A DNA stretch of 64,000 nucleotides from Thermaurantiacus tibetensis (lineage in GTDB: Bacteria; Pseudomonadota; Alphaproteobacteria; Sphingomonadales; Sphingomonadaceae), in contig NZ_JACHTM010000002.1 of NCBI RefSeq assembly GCF_015354055.1, forward strand, positions 682,001 to 746,000, given 5' to 3'. This document shows, piece after piece, positions 1 to 8,056 of the stretch; positions within the stretch are counted from its first letter, which is position 1, and each line of letters opens with the position of its first letter. The position numbers and the translations under genes are program-made. The notes under the pieces are model-generated. The model worked only from the letters and a program-made list of their open reading frames with translations. It made no database searches and was not told the DNA's origin.

Positions 1-47
1 GCGCGTTCGACCGTGGGACTCGGGCGCGAGGCGAGGTAGGGGGAGAT

Positions 48-821
48 ATGGTCCGGCTGGGCGAATCGGTGGTGGAGTGGGCAGCGACGGGCGCCGTGAC
101 CCTCGGGCTTGCCGTTCTCTTTGCGGGCACTCCCGCCGCAGCCTCATCCCGGAAGGCGCCGGACGCTGAAGGCCCCGGGTTCGGCCTTCGCGCGGAACCG
201 GCGCAGGCCTCGGCAGCCCCTTCGCTCGACTTCAGCCGCTTCAACTTCACGCTCCCCGGGGATGCCGCGCGAGCCGGCCTGCCTGGCGGCGTACCCGGCC
301 CGGAGCGGAGCTTCCGGTTCACGCCGTCCCGGTCGTCGGACCGGCGGCCGGTGACGGTCGGGGTGACGACGCGGCCGGTCGTGGCGACGACCGAGGCGGC
401 GTCGCCATCGCTCCGCAGCGTGCTTGGGGCCGGCGGCAACCCGAGCGCCGGAGCGTCGGGCTACAGCGTGGACATGAGCCTCGACTGGCAGCGCTTCTCG
501 CTTTCGGGAGGGGTCAGCCGCATCAACCCTGGCGGCGCGGGCGCACAGCGGCAGGAGCTCGACATCGGCCTCGCCTACGGCGGACGTCGCTGGCGCACCG
601 GGATCATCGCCTCGACCGAGACAGGGTCGCTCATCGGTGCGCCGCTGGCGGCCGGCCGGAGCGAGCGGCTCGGGCTCGAGGCCGCGGGCGCCGTCAGCCT
701 GTCACGGTCGCTCGCGGTGACCGGCGGGCTCCGCTACCGGACGGCCCCGCTCTCGCCTGGCCCCCTCGAGCCGAACCGCGAGGACGAGCGCGTCTACGTG
801 GGCGGCGCCCTGTCGTTCTGA
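48..821 (+). CDS. Exported outer-membrane-like hypothetical protein
   Basis: This is a 257-residue protein of unknown function. It has a Sec signal peptide: a hydrophobic stretch at about residues 13-28 ending in an Ala-rich cleavage site (TPAAASS) near residue 33. The C-terminal half (about 140-257) alternates polar and hydrophobic residues and ends in Phe (VGGALSF), as expected of a small outer-membrane beta-barrel. Residues 35-130 are low-complexity and Pro/Arg-rich. A purine-rich ribosome site lies just before the ATG. The 3' end overlaps the convergent thiE-like gene by 28 bases. The barrel assignment is inference from pattern only. Confidence 0.7.
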   Translation: MVRLGESVVEWAATGAVTLGLAVLFAGTPAAASSRKAPDAEGPGFGLRAEPAQASAAPSLDFSRFNFTLPGDAARAGLPGGVPGPERSFRFTPSRSSDRRPVTVGVTTRPVVATTEAASPSLRSVLGAGGNPSAGASGYSVDMSLDWQRFSLSGGVSRINPGGAGAQRQELDIGLAYGGRRWRTGIIASTETGSLIGAPLAAGRSERLGLEAAGAVSLSRSLAVTGGLRYRTAPLSPGPLEPNREDERVYVGGALSF

Positions 822-1378
822 CCCGGCCGGCACGGCGCCCAGCCGACGATGGCCGCGAACCCGTGCAGGCGGGAGCGAACGCCACGAGGAAGTCTGCGGA
901 AGCGCCGGAGGTTCAGGCCGCCGAGTGCGACGACCGGAGCGGGCGCGCGGCGGGCGATCCGGGCCAGGCCGAGGAGGCCGAGGGGGTGCGCGCCCGGGTG
1001 GGAGGCGGTCGCAAAGACGGGCGACACGAAGAGGAGATCGGCGCGAAGTCGCGTTGCCCGCGCGCGTTCGCGCATGTCATGGACGGCAGCGGTGAGAAGC
1101 CGGGGCCGGGGAAGCGGCAGCCGGGCGACGTGGCCGGGGAGATGGACACCGTCGGACCGGGTGCCGTGCGGCGGCTGTGCGACGAGAACGAGGTGCCCGC
1201 GGCGCCGCGCGGCCCGCCGCACTTGGGCAAGGCAGGCGAGGCGAGCGGCGGGCGAGAGCCCGTAGTGCCGGAAGACGATCCCGCTGCGGCAAGGCAGCGC
1301 CGCGATCGCAGCAGGGAGCCAGTCGCCGAGGCGCTCGTCGGTGAAGAGCCAGGTGCGGGGAAGCTGTTGCCGGAGCAT
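794..1378 (-). CDS. Thiamine phosphate synthase-like protein (ThiE family)
   Basis: This 194-residue protein resembles the short ThiE-like proteins of sphingomonads. It opens with a core strand (TWLFTDERLGDW), then has IVFRHYGL, SDGVHLP, LLFVSPVFATASHPGA and VVALGGLNLRRF, which fit the beta-alpha barrel and the phosphate-binding Gly loop of ThiE. True ThiE joins HMP-PP and thiazole phosphate to make thiamine phosphate. This copy is short and Arg-rich and may lack some active-site residues, so catalysis is uncertain. The ATG at 1378 is chosen because it leaves only 24 bases to the divergent yggS start. A longer in-frame reading would run antisense through yggS. Confidence 0.72.
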   Translation of the reverse strand: MLRQQLPRTWLFTDERLGDWLPAAIAALPCRSGIVFRHYGLSPAARLACLAQVRRAARRRGHLVLVAQPPHGTRSDGVHLPGHVARLPLPRPRLLTAAVHDMRERARATRLRADLLFVSPVFATASHPGAHPLGLLGLARIARRAPAPVVALGGLNLRRFRRLPRGVRSRLHGFAAIVGWAPCRPGQNDRAPPT

Positions 1379-1402
1379 GGCCCGAGGCCGTAGGCCGGGC
1401 GC

Positions 1403-2092
1403 GTGAAGAAGGCCATTGCCCCTCCCCCGCCGACGCTTGCAGGCGGCCCGGCAGAGCGCCTTGCGCGGCTTGCCGATGGGCTGAGAGCTGCCGCCGCGCG
1501 TGGCGGGCATCTGCCGCCCCGCGTTGTGGCAGTTGCGAAGACCTTTCCGGCGGAAGCGGTGCGACCGTTCCTCAAGGCGGGGCATCGGCTGTTCGGGGAG
1601 AACCGGGTCCAGGAGGCGCAGGCGAAATGGCCGGCGCTTAAGGAGGAATGGCCCGAGGTGGAGCTCCACCTCGTGGGCCAGCTGCAGTCGAACAAGGCCG
1701 AGGCGGCGGTCGCACTGTTCGACGCAATCCATTCGCTCGACCGGCCGTCGCTGGTGACCGCTTTGGCGCGGGCCGTCGCGCGCGCCGGGCGGACGCCGAG
1801 GCTCTTCGTCCAGGTGAACATTGGCGCGGAGCCGCAGAAGGGCGGCGTGGCGATTCCGGAGCTGCCGACGCTGCTCGCCCAGGCGCGGGATGCCGGCCTT
1901 CCGGTCCGGGGGCTGATGTGCGTTCCGCCGGCGGACAGGGAGCCTTCGCCCTACTTCGCGCTGCTTGCCAAGCTGGCGCGACGGCACGGGCTTGAGGGGC
2001 TCAGCATGGGGATGAGTGGGGACTGGGACATTGCGGCAGCGCTTGGGGCAACGCATGTCCGGGTGGGTTCGGCGCTGTTCGGCGCACGCTGA
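1403..2092 (+). CDS. yggS: YggS/ProSC-family PLP homeostasis protein
   Basis: This 229-residue cytosolic protein binds pyridoxal 5'-phosphate and buffers the free PLP pool. It adopts the alanine-racemase barrel fold but has no known enzyme activity. Visible hallmarks are the PLP lysine in VAVAKTFP (Lys46), GENRVQEAQAKWP, the strand ELHLVGQLQSNKA, FVQVNIGAEPQKGG, and the phosphate-binding end LSMGMSGDWDIA...GATHVRVGSALFG. The start is GTG. The gene is divergent from the thiE-like gene by 24 bases, so each promoter must lie partly inside the other gene. Length is normal for the family. Confidence 0.95.
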   Translation: MKKAIAPPPPTLAGGPAERLARLADGLRAAAARGGHLPPRVVAVAKTFPAEAVRPFLKAGHRLFGENRVQEAQAKWPALKEEWPEVELHLVGQLQSNKAEAAVALFDAIHSLDRPSLVTALARAVARAGRTPRLFVQVNIGAEPQKGGVAIPELPTLLAQARDAGLPVRGLMCVPPADREPSPYFALLAKLARRHGLEGLSMGMSGDWDIAAALGATHVRVGSALFGAR

Positions 2093-2098
2093 CGGCTG

Positions 2099-2118
2099 TT
2101 TACCATGTCATCGGTAAA
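2099..2118. promoter_or_regulatory. Inverted repeat TTTACC-N8-GGTAAA
   Basis: A perfect 6-base inverted repeat (arms 2099-2104 and 2113-2118, 8-base spacer) starts just after the yggS stop and 108 bases before the PEP-CTERM gene. The AT content is unusual here. It could be an operator for the downstream gene. A second GC hairpin (arms GGGGTGC 2188-2194 and GCACCCC 2200-2206) lies closer to that gene. No convincing -35/-10 pair was placed. Confidence 0.3.
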
Positions 2119-2225
2119 TCATTGCAAAGACTGGCGCACCGGACTTGAAACAGCGCAAGAGAAGCCCGAATTGTCCGTAAGACGTGAGGGGTGCACGGCG
2201 CACCCCGAATGGAAGCGGTCGGACG

Positions 2226-2705
2226 ATGGGACTGAAGGAGTTTTGCGTGCTGCTGCTCGCCGGCGGGATGGGCGCCGGCTCGGTGGTTGCGGTGCAGAAG
2301 GTCAAGGCCCCGGAACGGAGGGAGGCGCGCGCGCCCAAGGCTGCCAAGCCCGCGGCGCGCCCGGCCGCAGCGCGGCCGCGCCCGAAGCTTCCAGACTGCC
2401 CGGTGATCGTTGCCCCGCTCGGCCACGGCCTGCTCCCGGACATGCCGAACGTCACCGCTCTCGGCCGGCCGCTGCCGCCCTCGCTCCCCGGCACCGGCCA
2501 GCCGCCGCTCGTAGTGCCCGGCGACCCCGGCCCGGGAACTCTCATCGGCCCGGTCATCGCACCGCGGCCGATCCCGACGCCTCCCGTGACCGGCGCCATC
2601 CCCGAGGCGGCGACCTGGGCGATGATGGTGTCGGGCTTCGGCCTCATCGGCCTGGCACTGCGCCGCAGGTCTCCGGCGGAGACCGGGCCGGTAGCGGAGG
2701 ATTGA
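2226..2705 (+). CDS. Short PEP-CTERM sorting-signal protein
   Basis: This is a 159-residue exported protein. An N-terminal hydrophobic stretch (FCVLLLAGGMGAGSVVAV) follows MGLKE. The middle is a Pro/Ala-rich, probably disordered segment (residues 25-130). The C terminus has the PEP-CTERM signal IPEAATWAMMVSGFG followed by LALRRR, the sphingomonad form in which Ala replaces the second Pro. Proteins with this tail are processed by an exosortase and linked to exopolysaccharide or surface export. No exosortase is in this window. I chose the ATG at 2226 over the one at 2184 because the hydrophobic signal follows it directly. The mature function is unknown. Confidence 0.8.
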   Translation: MGLKEFCVLLLAGGMGAGSVVAVQKVKAPERREARAPKAAKPAARPAAARPRPKLPDCPVIVAPLGHGLLPDMPNVTALGRPLPPSLPGTGQPPLVVPGDPGPGTLIGPVIAPRPIPTPPVTGAIPEAATWAMMVSGFGLIGLALRRRSPAETGPVAED

Positions 2706-2853
2706 ACCGCAGGCGTCGCCGGGGGCAGCGTCAGCGAGCGAAGCTTCCGGCCGATGTCTCCGGACAGGGGCGCCCGTAACTCTTCTGGACAGGTTCAAGG
2801 GGCGGCGGAGGTCCGGGGCGGCGAGAGGCGGGGGAGGCAGGAGCAGGAGGCCG

Positions 2854-3462
2854 TCAGGCCGCAGCCGCCGCTTCCGTCCGCGGCAGGTAGATGCTGCGCT
2901 TCGGGAACTCGAACAGCCGCATCACCATTGGCTCGAAGAAGGCGAGCGGCGCCGTATCGTAGGCCGGGTCAAACGCGGTCTGGTCATACTTCTCGCAGAA
3001 CTCGGCGCAGGCCTCGAAATGCGGGTGGCCCCTGAACTGCTCGCGCATGTCCCGGTCAAGCCCTAGGTGGTGGAAGAAGTAATAGCCCTGGAAGATGCCG
3101 TGCTTCTCGCAGATCCAGTGGAGTTCCTCGGAGACGAACGGCTTCAGGATCGCGGCAGCGATGTCGGGGTGGTTGTAGGCGCCGAGCGTATCGCCGATGT
3201 CGTGGAGTAGCGCCATCACCACGTACTCCTCGCTCCGCCCGTCGCGGTAAGCACGGGTCGCGGTCTGCAGGCAGTGGGTTAGGCGGTCGACCGGGAAGCC
3301 GCCATGGTCATCCTGCAGCAACCGGAGGTGATCGAGCACGCGTTGCCCGCCCGCCCGGTTGAACGGGATTGCGTGCGAGGCGATGATGGCCCAGTCCTCG
3401 GCCGTGCCTTCGGTCATCGCCCGGAACCGGGCCCGCGTCTCCTGTTCCACCTCTCCCTCCAT
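2854..3462 (-). CDS. HD-domain protein (PhnZ / myo-inositol oxygenase-like)
   Basis: This 202-residue cytosolic protein carries an HD metal-binding domain. The likely ligands are visible: His in LTHCLQTATRA, the His-Asp pair in VMALLHDIGD, His in YNHPDIAAAIL, and a later His in YYFFHHLGLD. The order and spacing resemble the HD-fold diiron oxygenases PhnZ and myo-inositol oxygenase more than nucleotide phosphohydrolases, but the substrate cannot be read from sequence. The C-terminal region (YDQTAFDPAYDTAPLAFFEP) is typical of this subgroup. The gene stands alone and is divergent from nothing nearby. The ATG is preceded by a weak GAGG. Confidence 0.8.
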   Translation of the reverse strand: MEGEVEQETRARFRAMTEGTAEDWAIIASHAIPFNRAGGQRVLDHLRLLQDDHGGFPVDRLTHCLQTATRAYRDGRSEEYVVMALLHDIGDTLGAYNHPDIAAAILKPFVSEELHWICEKHGIFQGYYFFHHLGLDRDMREQFRGHPHFEACAEFCEKYDQTAFDPAYDTAPLAFFEPMVMRLFEFPKRSIYLPRTEAAAAA

Positions 3463-3592
3463 TGACCGGCCCGCCTCACGGCAACGGCCCGAGGCGCTCG
3501 CGACTAGAGGGGAAGCTGACCGGGTCGGCCGGAAAGGTCAAGTGCGCCGTGACAGCGCTGGCTCGTCCAGCGTCGGGAAACATCCCGAAGGA

Positions 3593-3625
3593 AAGGGGCC
3601 CGGAGGGAATGCCTCCGGGCCCCTT
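3593..3625 (-). terminator. Rho-independent terminator after the OmpA gene
   Basis: A perfect 14-bp stem (arms 3593-3606 and 3612-3625, sequence AAGGGGCCCGGAGG on the minus transcript) has a 5-base loop and is followed on the minus strand by TCCTTCGGG. It begins 27 bases past the OmpA-family stop codon, where a terminator for that strongly expressed gene is expected. The U tract is short, so termination strength is inferred. Confidence 0.75.
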
Positions 3626-3651
3626 CTCGACAATGCTCCGGAACGTAGCCG

Positions 3652-4824
3652 CTACATCCGGCCGCCGAAGGTGACCTCAGCGCGGCGGTTCTGCGGCTCG
3701 CGCACATTGTCTGCCGTCTGAACGAGGAGCCGCTCTTCGCCGAACGCCTGGGTCGTCATCTGGCTCTCGGGGATGCCCTTGGACGCCATGTAGGCCTTCA
3801 CCGCGTCGGCACGACGCTGGGAGAGACCCATGTTGTACGATGCGGAGCCAGAGGTATCGGTGTGGCCCGCAATGACCACCGAAGTCTGACCCGTCTGCAT
3901 GTAGGCTTCAACAGCCCGATCGAGGATGGCCGCGGCCTCGGGGGTGATGTTGTAGCGGTCCCAGTCGAAGAAGACCAGGAAGGGCCCCGGCGTCACCGCC
4001 GGCGGAGGCGGCGGAGGCGGCGGAGGCGGAGGCGGAGGCGGAGGCGGAGGCGGAGGCGGCGGAGCCTCCGGCTCGAAGAGGTTGAACGTGAGACCCGCAA
4101 GCAGGCTGTGGCTGCGGAACTTGCCCGAAAGGTCAAGCCCGTTCGTGGTCTGAAGATCGACCGAGTTGACGTTGAAGTAGCGATACTTGAGGCCAAGGTC
4201 GACCTTGTCGCTGAGGGCATAGCGGATCGCCGCGATGCCCTGCCACGCGAAGCCCGTGTCGCTGTCGTCGGCAAAGGCAGAACCAAACTTGGAGAGTTGC
4301 CAGATGTGGGCTTGGGTTCGCGCAATACCCGCACCGCCGCCGACGGAGGCGCCGAAGCGACTCCCGTCGTTGCCGCCGAAGTCCAGCAGGAAGTTCATCA
4401 TGAACGAGAGGATGCGGGCATTCCCGTCGGCGGTGTCGTAGACGCCCGCGACCGGCACGCCCGTACGGGTGCATGGGCCAACCAAGCCAGCTGTTCCGCA
4501 CCCGCCGCCCCGAATGGCGGGGATGGCGCCGTTCACTGTAACGGCATCAAGGTTCGCGTCCTTGTAGGCGACTTCGAACTCGGCACGCAGGCCGCCGAAG
4601 TCGTAGCCCATGACGCCCCCAATGTCGTAGCCCACCTCATACTTGTTGCGCAGCGCGTTCTCGGTGGTGCGCGGCGAGGCGCCTGTGGTCGTTAGGTCAA
4701 AGCTCTCGGACTGGGCGATCATGCCACCGCCCTCCAGCCCGATGTACCAGGCCTTGTCCCGCGCGTGCGCAGCCCCGGCCAGCGCCGTGGTCGCGAGCGC
4801 CACTCCGATGGCAAACCTGTTCAT
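3652..4824 (-). CDS. OmpA-family outer membrane protein with polyproline linker
   Basis: This 390-residue outer-membrane protein links the membrane to peptidoglycan. A signal peptide covers residues 1-21 (cleavage near GAAHA-RD). An eight-stranded barrel spans about 22-245, with YIGLEGG and paired aromatic/Gly strands. A linker of 21 consecutive prolines comes at about 255-275. The OmpA C-terminal domain (about 280-390) has the diaminopimelate-binding motif GHTDTSGSASYNMGLSQRRA. The start at 4824 is favoured because AAGGGG precedes it and the signal peptide follows at once; an ATG seven codons upstream lacks this. A terminator follows and a good promoter precedes, so it is probably monocistronic and abundant. 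Confidence 0.93.
   Translation of the reverse strand: MNRFAIGVALATTALAGAAHARDKAWYIGLEGGGMIAQSESFDLTTTGASPRTTENALRNKYEVGYDIGGVMGYDFGGLRAEFEVAYKDANLDAVTVNGAIPAIRGGGCGTAGLVGPCTRTGVPVAGVYDTADGNARILSFMMNFLLDFGGNDGSRFGASVGGGAGIARTQAHIWQLSKFGSAFADDSDTGFAWQGIAAIRYALSDKVDLGLKYRYFNVNSVDLQTTNGLDLSGKFRSHSLLAGLTFNLFEPEAPPPPPPPPPPPPPPPPPPPPPAVTPGPFLVFFDWDRYNITPEAAAILDRAVEAYMQTGQTSVVIAGHTDTSGSASYNMGLSQRRADAVKAYMASKGIPESQMTTQAFGEERLLVQTADNVREPQNRRAEVTFGGRM
4000..4062. repeat. GGCGGA/GGCGGC microsatellite coding for polyproline
   Basis: This 63-base tract is built from GGCGGA and GGCGGC units and encodes 21 prolines on the minus strand. Each repeat unit is a multiple of three bases, so slippage would lengthen or shorten the OmpA linker without shifting frame. 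Confidence 0.9.
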
Positions 4825-4867
4825 GCTGATCCCCTTCCGACGCACCTGTCGAGTTCAGTGCTGGGCC

Positions 4868-4896
4868 ATCTAGCCGAGCGTCATGCGCAATGGCAA
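4868..4896 (-). promoter_or_regulatory. Candidate promoter of the OmpA gene
   Basis: Read on the minus strand, TTGCCA (4896-4891) is followed after 17 bases by CTAGAT (4873-4868). This is a sigma-70-type pair located 44 bases before the OmpA ATG, giving a leader of about 37 bases with a purine-rich ribosome site. Confidence 0.45.
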
Positions 4897-4963
4897 GCGG
4901 CAACGGGAAAGGAACTGTGACGGCGGGGCAACAGGTTGAGAGCGTTCGCTGCGGGCCCTCCCG

Positions 4964-5428
4964 TCAGGTCGTCGAGAACAGGCCGAGGTCTCGCAGCCGC
5001 GCCACGATGGCCGAGACCGCTGCGCGCGCTTCCGCATCAACCACGGTCCCGCCACTCACCGCTGGCGCCGCCGGAACCGAGCTGGCCGGCACGGGCTCGA
5101 GCCGCCAACTTGTCCCGTCGAACCGCTGGGCTCGTCCCAACTCCACGTTCCAGACGGCAACACCAGCAGCCGGCGCGAAGAAGCGCCATCCGCCAGGCGT
5201 GAGGCAGGCGATGCGCCCCTCCTGTCCCTCCCAGGCGCCCTCGGCGGGTGCGCCCACGATCCAGGCGGAGCCCGCCTGGGCGGACGCGGGCGGCTGCAGG
5301 AGGCCACTCGACTCGACCGCCACGTGGAGCAGGCAGTCGAGCGCCACGATCGCCTCGTTGTGGGTGATGTCCTTCTGGCCCTGTCCCGCCACGAGAAGCG
5401 GCAGGCCGAAGCGGACACTGTTTTCCAT
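4964..5428 (-). CDS. DUF2793 protein at the tail-tip end of the GTA
   Basis: This 154-residue protein belongs to the DUF2793 family found beside tail-tip genes in alphaproteobacterial prophages and GTAs. It shows the signature LPLLVAGQGQKDITHNEAIVALD near the N terminus, then WIVGAPAEGAWEGQEGRIA and GGWRFFAPAAGVAVWN. The C-terminal 30 residues form a small helical end. The family is thought to contribute to tail fibre or receptor-facing structures, but no function is proven. The ATG at 5428 has a clear AGGAG five bases upstream and is preferred to one six codons earlier. It lies 45 bases after the tail-tip gene and ends the cluster. Confidence 0.85.
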   Translation of the reverse strand: MENSVRFGLPLLVAGQGQKDITHNEAIVALDCLLHVAVESSGLLQPPASAQAGSAWIVGAPAEGAWEGQEGRIACLTPGGWRFFAPAAGVAVWNVELGRAQRFDGTSWRLEPVPASSVPAAPAVSGGTVVDAEARAAVSAIVARLRDLGLFSTT

Positions 5429-5473
5429 GGGGCTCCTCCGCAGCATGAACCTTTGGTGGCGGCGCAGGTCCGT

Positions 5474-7639
5474 TCAGATGCGGACCGAGCGCCAGCCGGT
5501 CGAGCGCAGCGCGAGCGGGCCGTCGCCTTCGGCGACGATCTCGCAGCCGACTTCGCGAAGTCCGCGCGCCCGGATTTCGGCGACCACAGGGGCGGGTATG
5601 GCGACCGAGTCGCCTGTCGCAAGCAGGGTCAGGGGTTGAGGAAGTCCGGACCCCTCCCAGTCCAGCCGCACGCGATAGGCGCGAGCCTCCGGGGAGGCTT
5701 GCCCCGCCCAATCGAGGTTTCCGCGGTCGCGCGCGATCCAGCGCAGGCGAAGTCCGCCGCCTTCCTCCGGCGCCAGCCGGAGATGACAGGGCGCAAGCGG
5801 CGCGCTCCCAGCCCCCGTCAGCAGATGGGTCGCAAGCGTCCCGCCCGCCGGATCGCCGGCGCCCGAGGCCTCGAGAAGGAGCTCGCGGCCCGTCCACGCC
5901 GGCTCGAGCCGGAGGGCAAGCAGCGCCGCAGGCGGCAGACCGTGCCAGAAGGTCCCGACGGCATGGGCGGCGGCGCGGGTTAGCAGCCGGCCGCGCAGTA
6001 GGCCACGCAGGCGAAACCGGTCCGCCCCCTCCGACTGGACTGTCCGGTACTGGATCACCTCGTCACCGATGCGGAGGAGGTTGGCGCCGTTGAGCACGGC
6101 CAGCCGCGCGCGCGACTGCATGAGTTCGGCGCCGCTGTGGCAGGCAAGCACGACGGACAGGCTTTCGTCCCAGATCTCCGCGGGTCCCTCGGGCAGGGGC
6201 TCGAGAAGCTCGCCGTAGGGCACGCCCGCCCGCAGGGTCCCGAGCGGAAGGAAACCGTCGTCCCCGCCGAACGCCCAGCCAATCGCGGCTCCCGCCCATC
6301 CCCCTTCCGCGAGCGCACACACGTTGAGCGCAGGCCCGCCGCCCGGCGCAATCGCGCCCGGCAGTTCGGCCATCGCCAACCTTGTCGGCACCGAACGCTC
6401 CACAGGCGCGGGCAGCACCCGGCCCGGATCGGTCGCATGGCCCGCAACTTGCCCCCCCGGCACCGCCTCGCAGCGCAGCCGCACGACGCCGGGCTCGATC
6501 CGGGTCTCGACCACCCGCCAGGCCCGCCCATCGCCCTCAGGCACGATGAGGTCGTTGGGCGCGATCTCGAGCCAATCCCACGACAGCGCGATCTCGAGCC
6601 GTTCGCGCGCCGCAGCCGCGTCCGCCAGTCGCCGCTTCGCAACCGCCAGGGCATCCCCTGCATTCGCCACGACCGCCGCCGAAAGCTCGAGGGCGCGATC
6701 GGACGCTCCGGTCCCGTACCGCTGGCTTCCCAGCTGATAGTCCCGGTCGGGGTCGAGATAGGTCACGATGCAGGCGCCCGGTGCATCGGCGTTGGCCGAG
6801 GAGACCACGGCCCTGGCCTCGGCCGAGCCGGCGCCCCTCGCGCCGAGCTCGCCACGCGGCACGGTCCAGGAGCGACCGACGGTTGCGAGGCGAACGGGCG
6901 AGGCAGCCGACGACGGCCGGATGCCGAGAACCTCGCCGAGCGCGACCACGTCCTCGCGCACCGACCGGCCGAGGCCGACGTATCCCTCGAGCGGCTCCGC
7001 CGCAGCGCACGTCACGTCGGCGAGCCCCGCCTCCCGAAACTGCTCTTCCACCCACGCGGCCGGCGCCACACCCTCCGGGTCGGCGACCACCTCGAAGCTC
7101 AGTGCTGGAATGCGGTTGCCGAAGTGCGCCAGCGGAAAGTCCTCGAACACCACGTAGGCCAGGCGCCGGTAGGCCGGGCAGGCATCCATGCCCTCGGCAG
7201 CCGCGATCAGCGGGTCGACCGGCTGACCGGGCGTGCCGCGATGCACGCGCATCGTCACGTCGAACGCGAAAGCCCCGCCTGCGTCCCTGATGAGGCGCCC
7301 GTCGGCCCAGATCCGGCCGACCGCTTCGATCGGCCGCGAAGACAGGGCGACCGCGAACGACGCCGTGTAGGCCGTGCGGTCCGAGGTGCCACCCTTGGCT
7401 CGGACCGCCCGCCTGAACGGAGTCGCCCAGACCAGCACGCCCGACAGCCGGGCCCTGCCATAGGCCGCGGGCACCAGGTCGCCATAGGCCGACGTCGGCG
7501 CCCGAAACTCGGGTGGAGCCTGCCTGTGCCCGCGCCCGAACAGGGCGGAGTCGAGTGCCGCACCGGCAGAGGCTGCAACGGCGCCGGCGAGCGGCCCGCC
7601 GACGGCCGTGCCGACGGTCGAGAGAAGAACGGATCCCAT
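5474..7639 (-). CDS. GTA tail-tip / baseplate protein (gp15-like)
   Basis: This 721-residue protein is the distal tail component that contacts the cell, matching the phage J-like C-terminal part of the RcGTA megatron. It starts with a Gly/Ala-rich hydrophobic segment (residues 1-36), then a J-type domain (YGDLVPAAYGRARLSGVLVWATPF, YTASFAVALSSRPIEAVGRIWADGRLI). Later parts include FRLRGLLRGRLLTRAAAHAVGTFWHGLPPAALLAL and a fibronectin-like C-terminal region ending RSTGWRSVRI. RcGTA gp15 is nearly twice as long; the extra TIM-barrel part is missing here, while the DUF2460 protein of this cluster carries a barrel-like domain. The start abuts the peptidase stop. Confidence 0.88.
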   Translation of the reverse strand: MGSVLLSTVGTAVGGPLAGAVAASAGAALDSALFGRGHRQAPPEFRAPTSAYGDLVPAAYGRARLSGVLVWATPFRRAVRAKGGTSDRTAYTASFAVALSSRPIEAVGRIWADGRLIRDAGGAFAFDVTMRVHRGTPGQPVDPLIAAAEGMDACPAYRRLAYVVFEDFPLAHFGNRIPALSFEVVADPEGVAPAAWVEEQFREAGLADVTCAAAEPLEGYVGLGRSVREDVVALGEVLGIRPSSAASPVRLATVGRSWTVPRGELGARGAGSAEARAVVSSANADAPGACIVTYLDPDRDYQLGSQRYGTGASDRALELSAAVVANAGDALAVAKRRLADAAAARERLEIALSWDWLEIAPNDLIVPEGDGRAWRVVETRIEPGVVRLRCEAVPGGQVAGHATDPGRVLPAPVERSVPTRLAMAELPGAIAPGGGPALNVCALAEGGWAGAAIGWAFGGDDGFLPLGTLRAGVPYGELLEPLPEGPAEIWDESLSVVLACHSGAELMQSRARLAVLNGANLLRIGDEVIQYRTVQSEGADRFRLRGLLRGRLLTRAAAHAVGTFWHGLPPAALLALRLEPAWTGRELLLEASGAGDPAGGTLATHLLTGAGSAPLAPCHLRLAPEEGGGLRLRWIARDRGNLDWAGQASPEARAYRVRLDWEGSGLPQPLTLLATGDSVAIPAPVVAEIRARGLREVGCEIVAEGDGPLALRSTGWRSVRI

Positions 7640-8056
7640 CTACGCCACGCTCCAGATCGACACGATGGCCTCGTCCGGCCGCCACGGCCGCTCGACCACG
7701 CGACGCAGGCCAGCGTGCGCCTCGACGAGACCGTTTCCAGTCGCGACCACGAAGTGCACGAGCGCGGCTTGGGGCTCGGTCAGCACGATGTCGCCAGGGC
7801 GGACATCCCGCCCGTCCACCCTCAGGAGGCCGAGCTGGCCAAGCCGCCGTTCCGCCTCCTCCACCCGATTGGGCCGGAGCGGGTAGTCCTGGACCACATT
7901 GAGACGAACGCCCGCCGCCTCCAGCGCCAGGAGCACGAGGCCCACGCAGTCCACGCCTGCCGGCCCCCGGCCCTGCGGCCGGAACGGTACTCCAACAAGC
8001 GCCCGCGCGGCTGCCGCCACCCGCTCCCCTGTCGCGCCTCCCCCCTCAGCCGACAC
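7640..8056 (-). CDS. GTA NlpC/P60 cell-wall peptidase (gp14-like)
   Basis: This 138-residue cysteine peptidase of the NlpC/P60 family is carried at the tail tip and probably opens the recipient's peptidoglycan. The catalytic Cys is in AGVDCVGLVLLALE and the His is in ALVHFVVATG, with GLVEAHAGLRRVVERPW after it, as in other GTA gp14 proteins. I chose the GTG at 8056, which overlaps the DUF2163 stop by 11 bases. An in-frame ATG at 8074 is a possible alternative. Neither has a clear ribosome site, so translation is probably coupled to the gene before it. Confidence 0.85.
   Translation of the reverse strand: MSAEGGGATGERVAAAARALVGVPFRPQGRGPAGVDCVGLVLLALEAAGVRLNVVQDYPLRPNRVEEAERRLGQLGLLRVDGRDVRPGDIVLTEPQAALVHFVVATGNGLVEAHAGLRRVVERPWRPDEAIVSIWSVA

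Noticed and set aside
3862-4695. Plus-strand frame with a long poly-Arg run
   Set aside because: The Arg run is the antisense reading of the OmpA polyproline tract.
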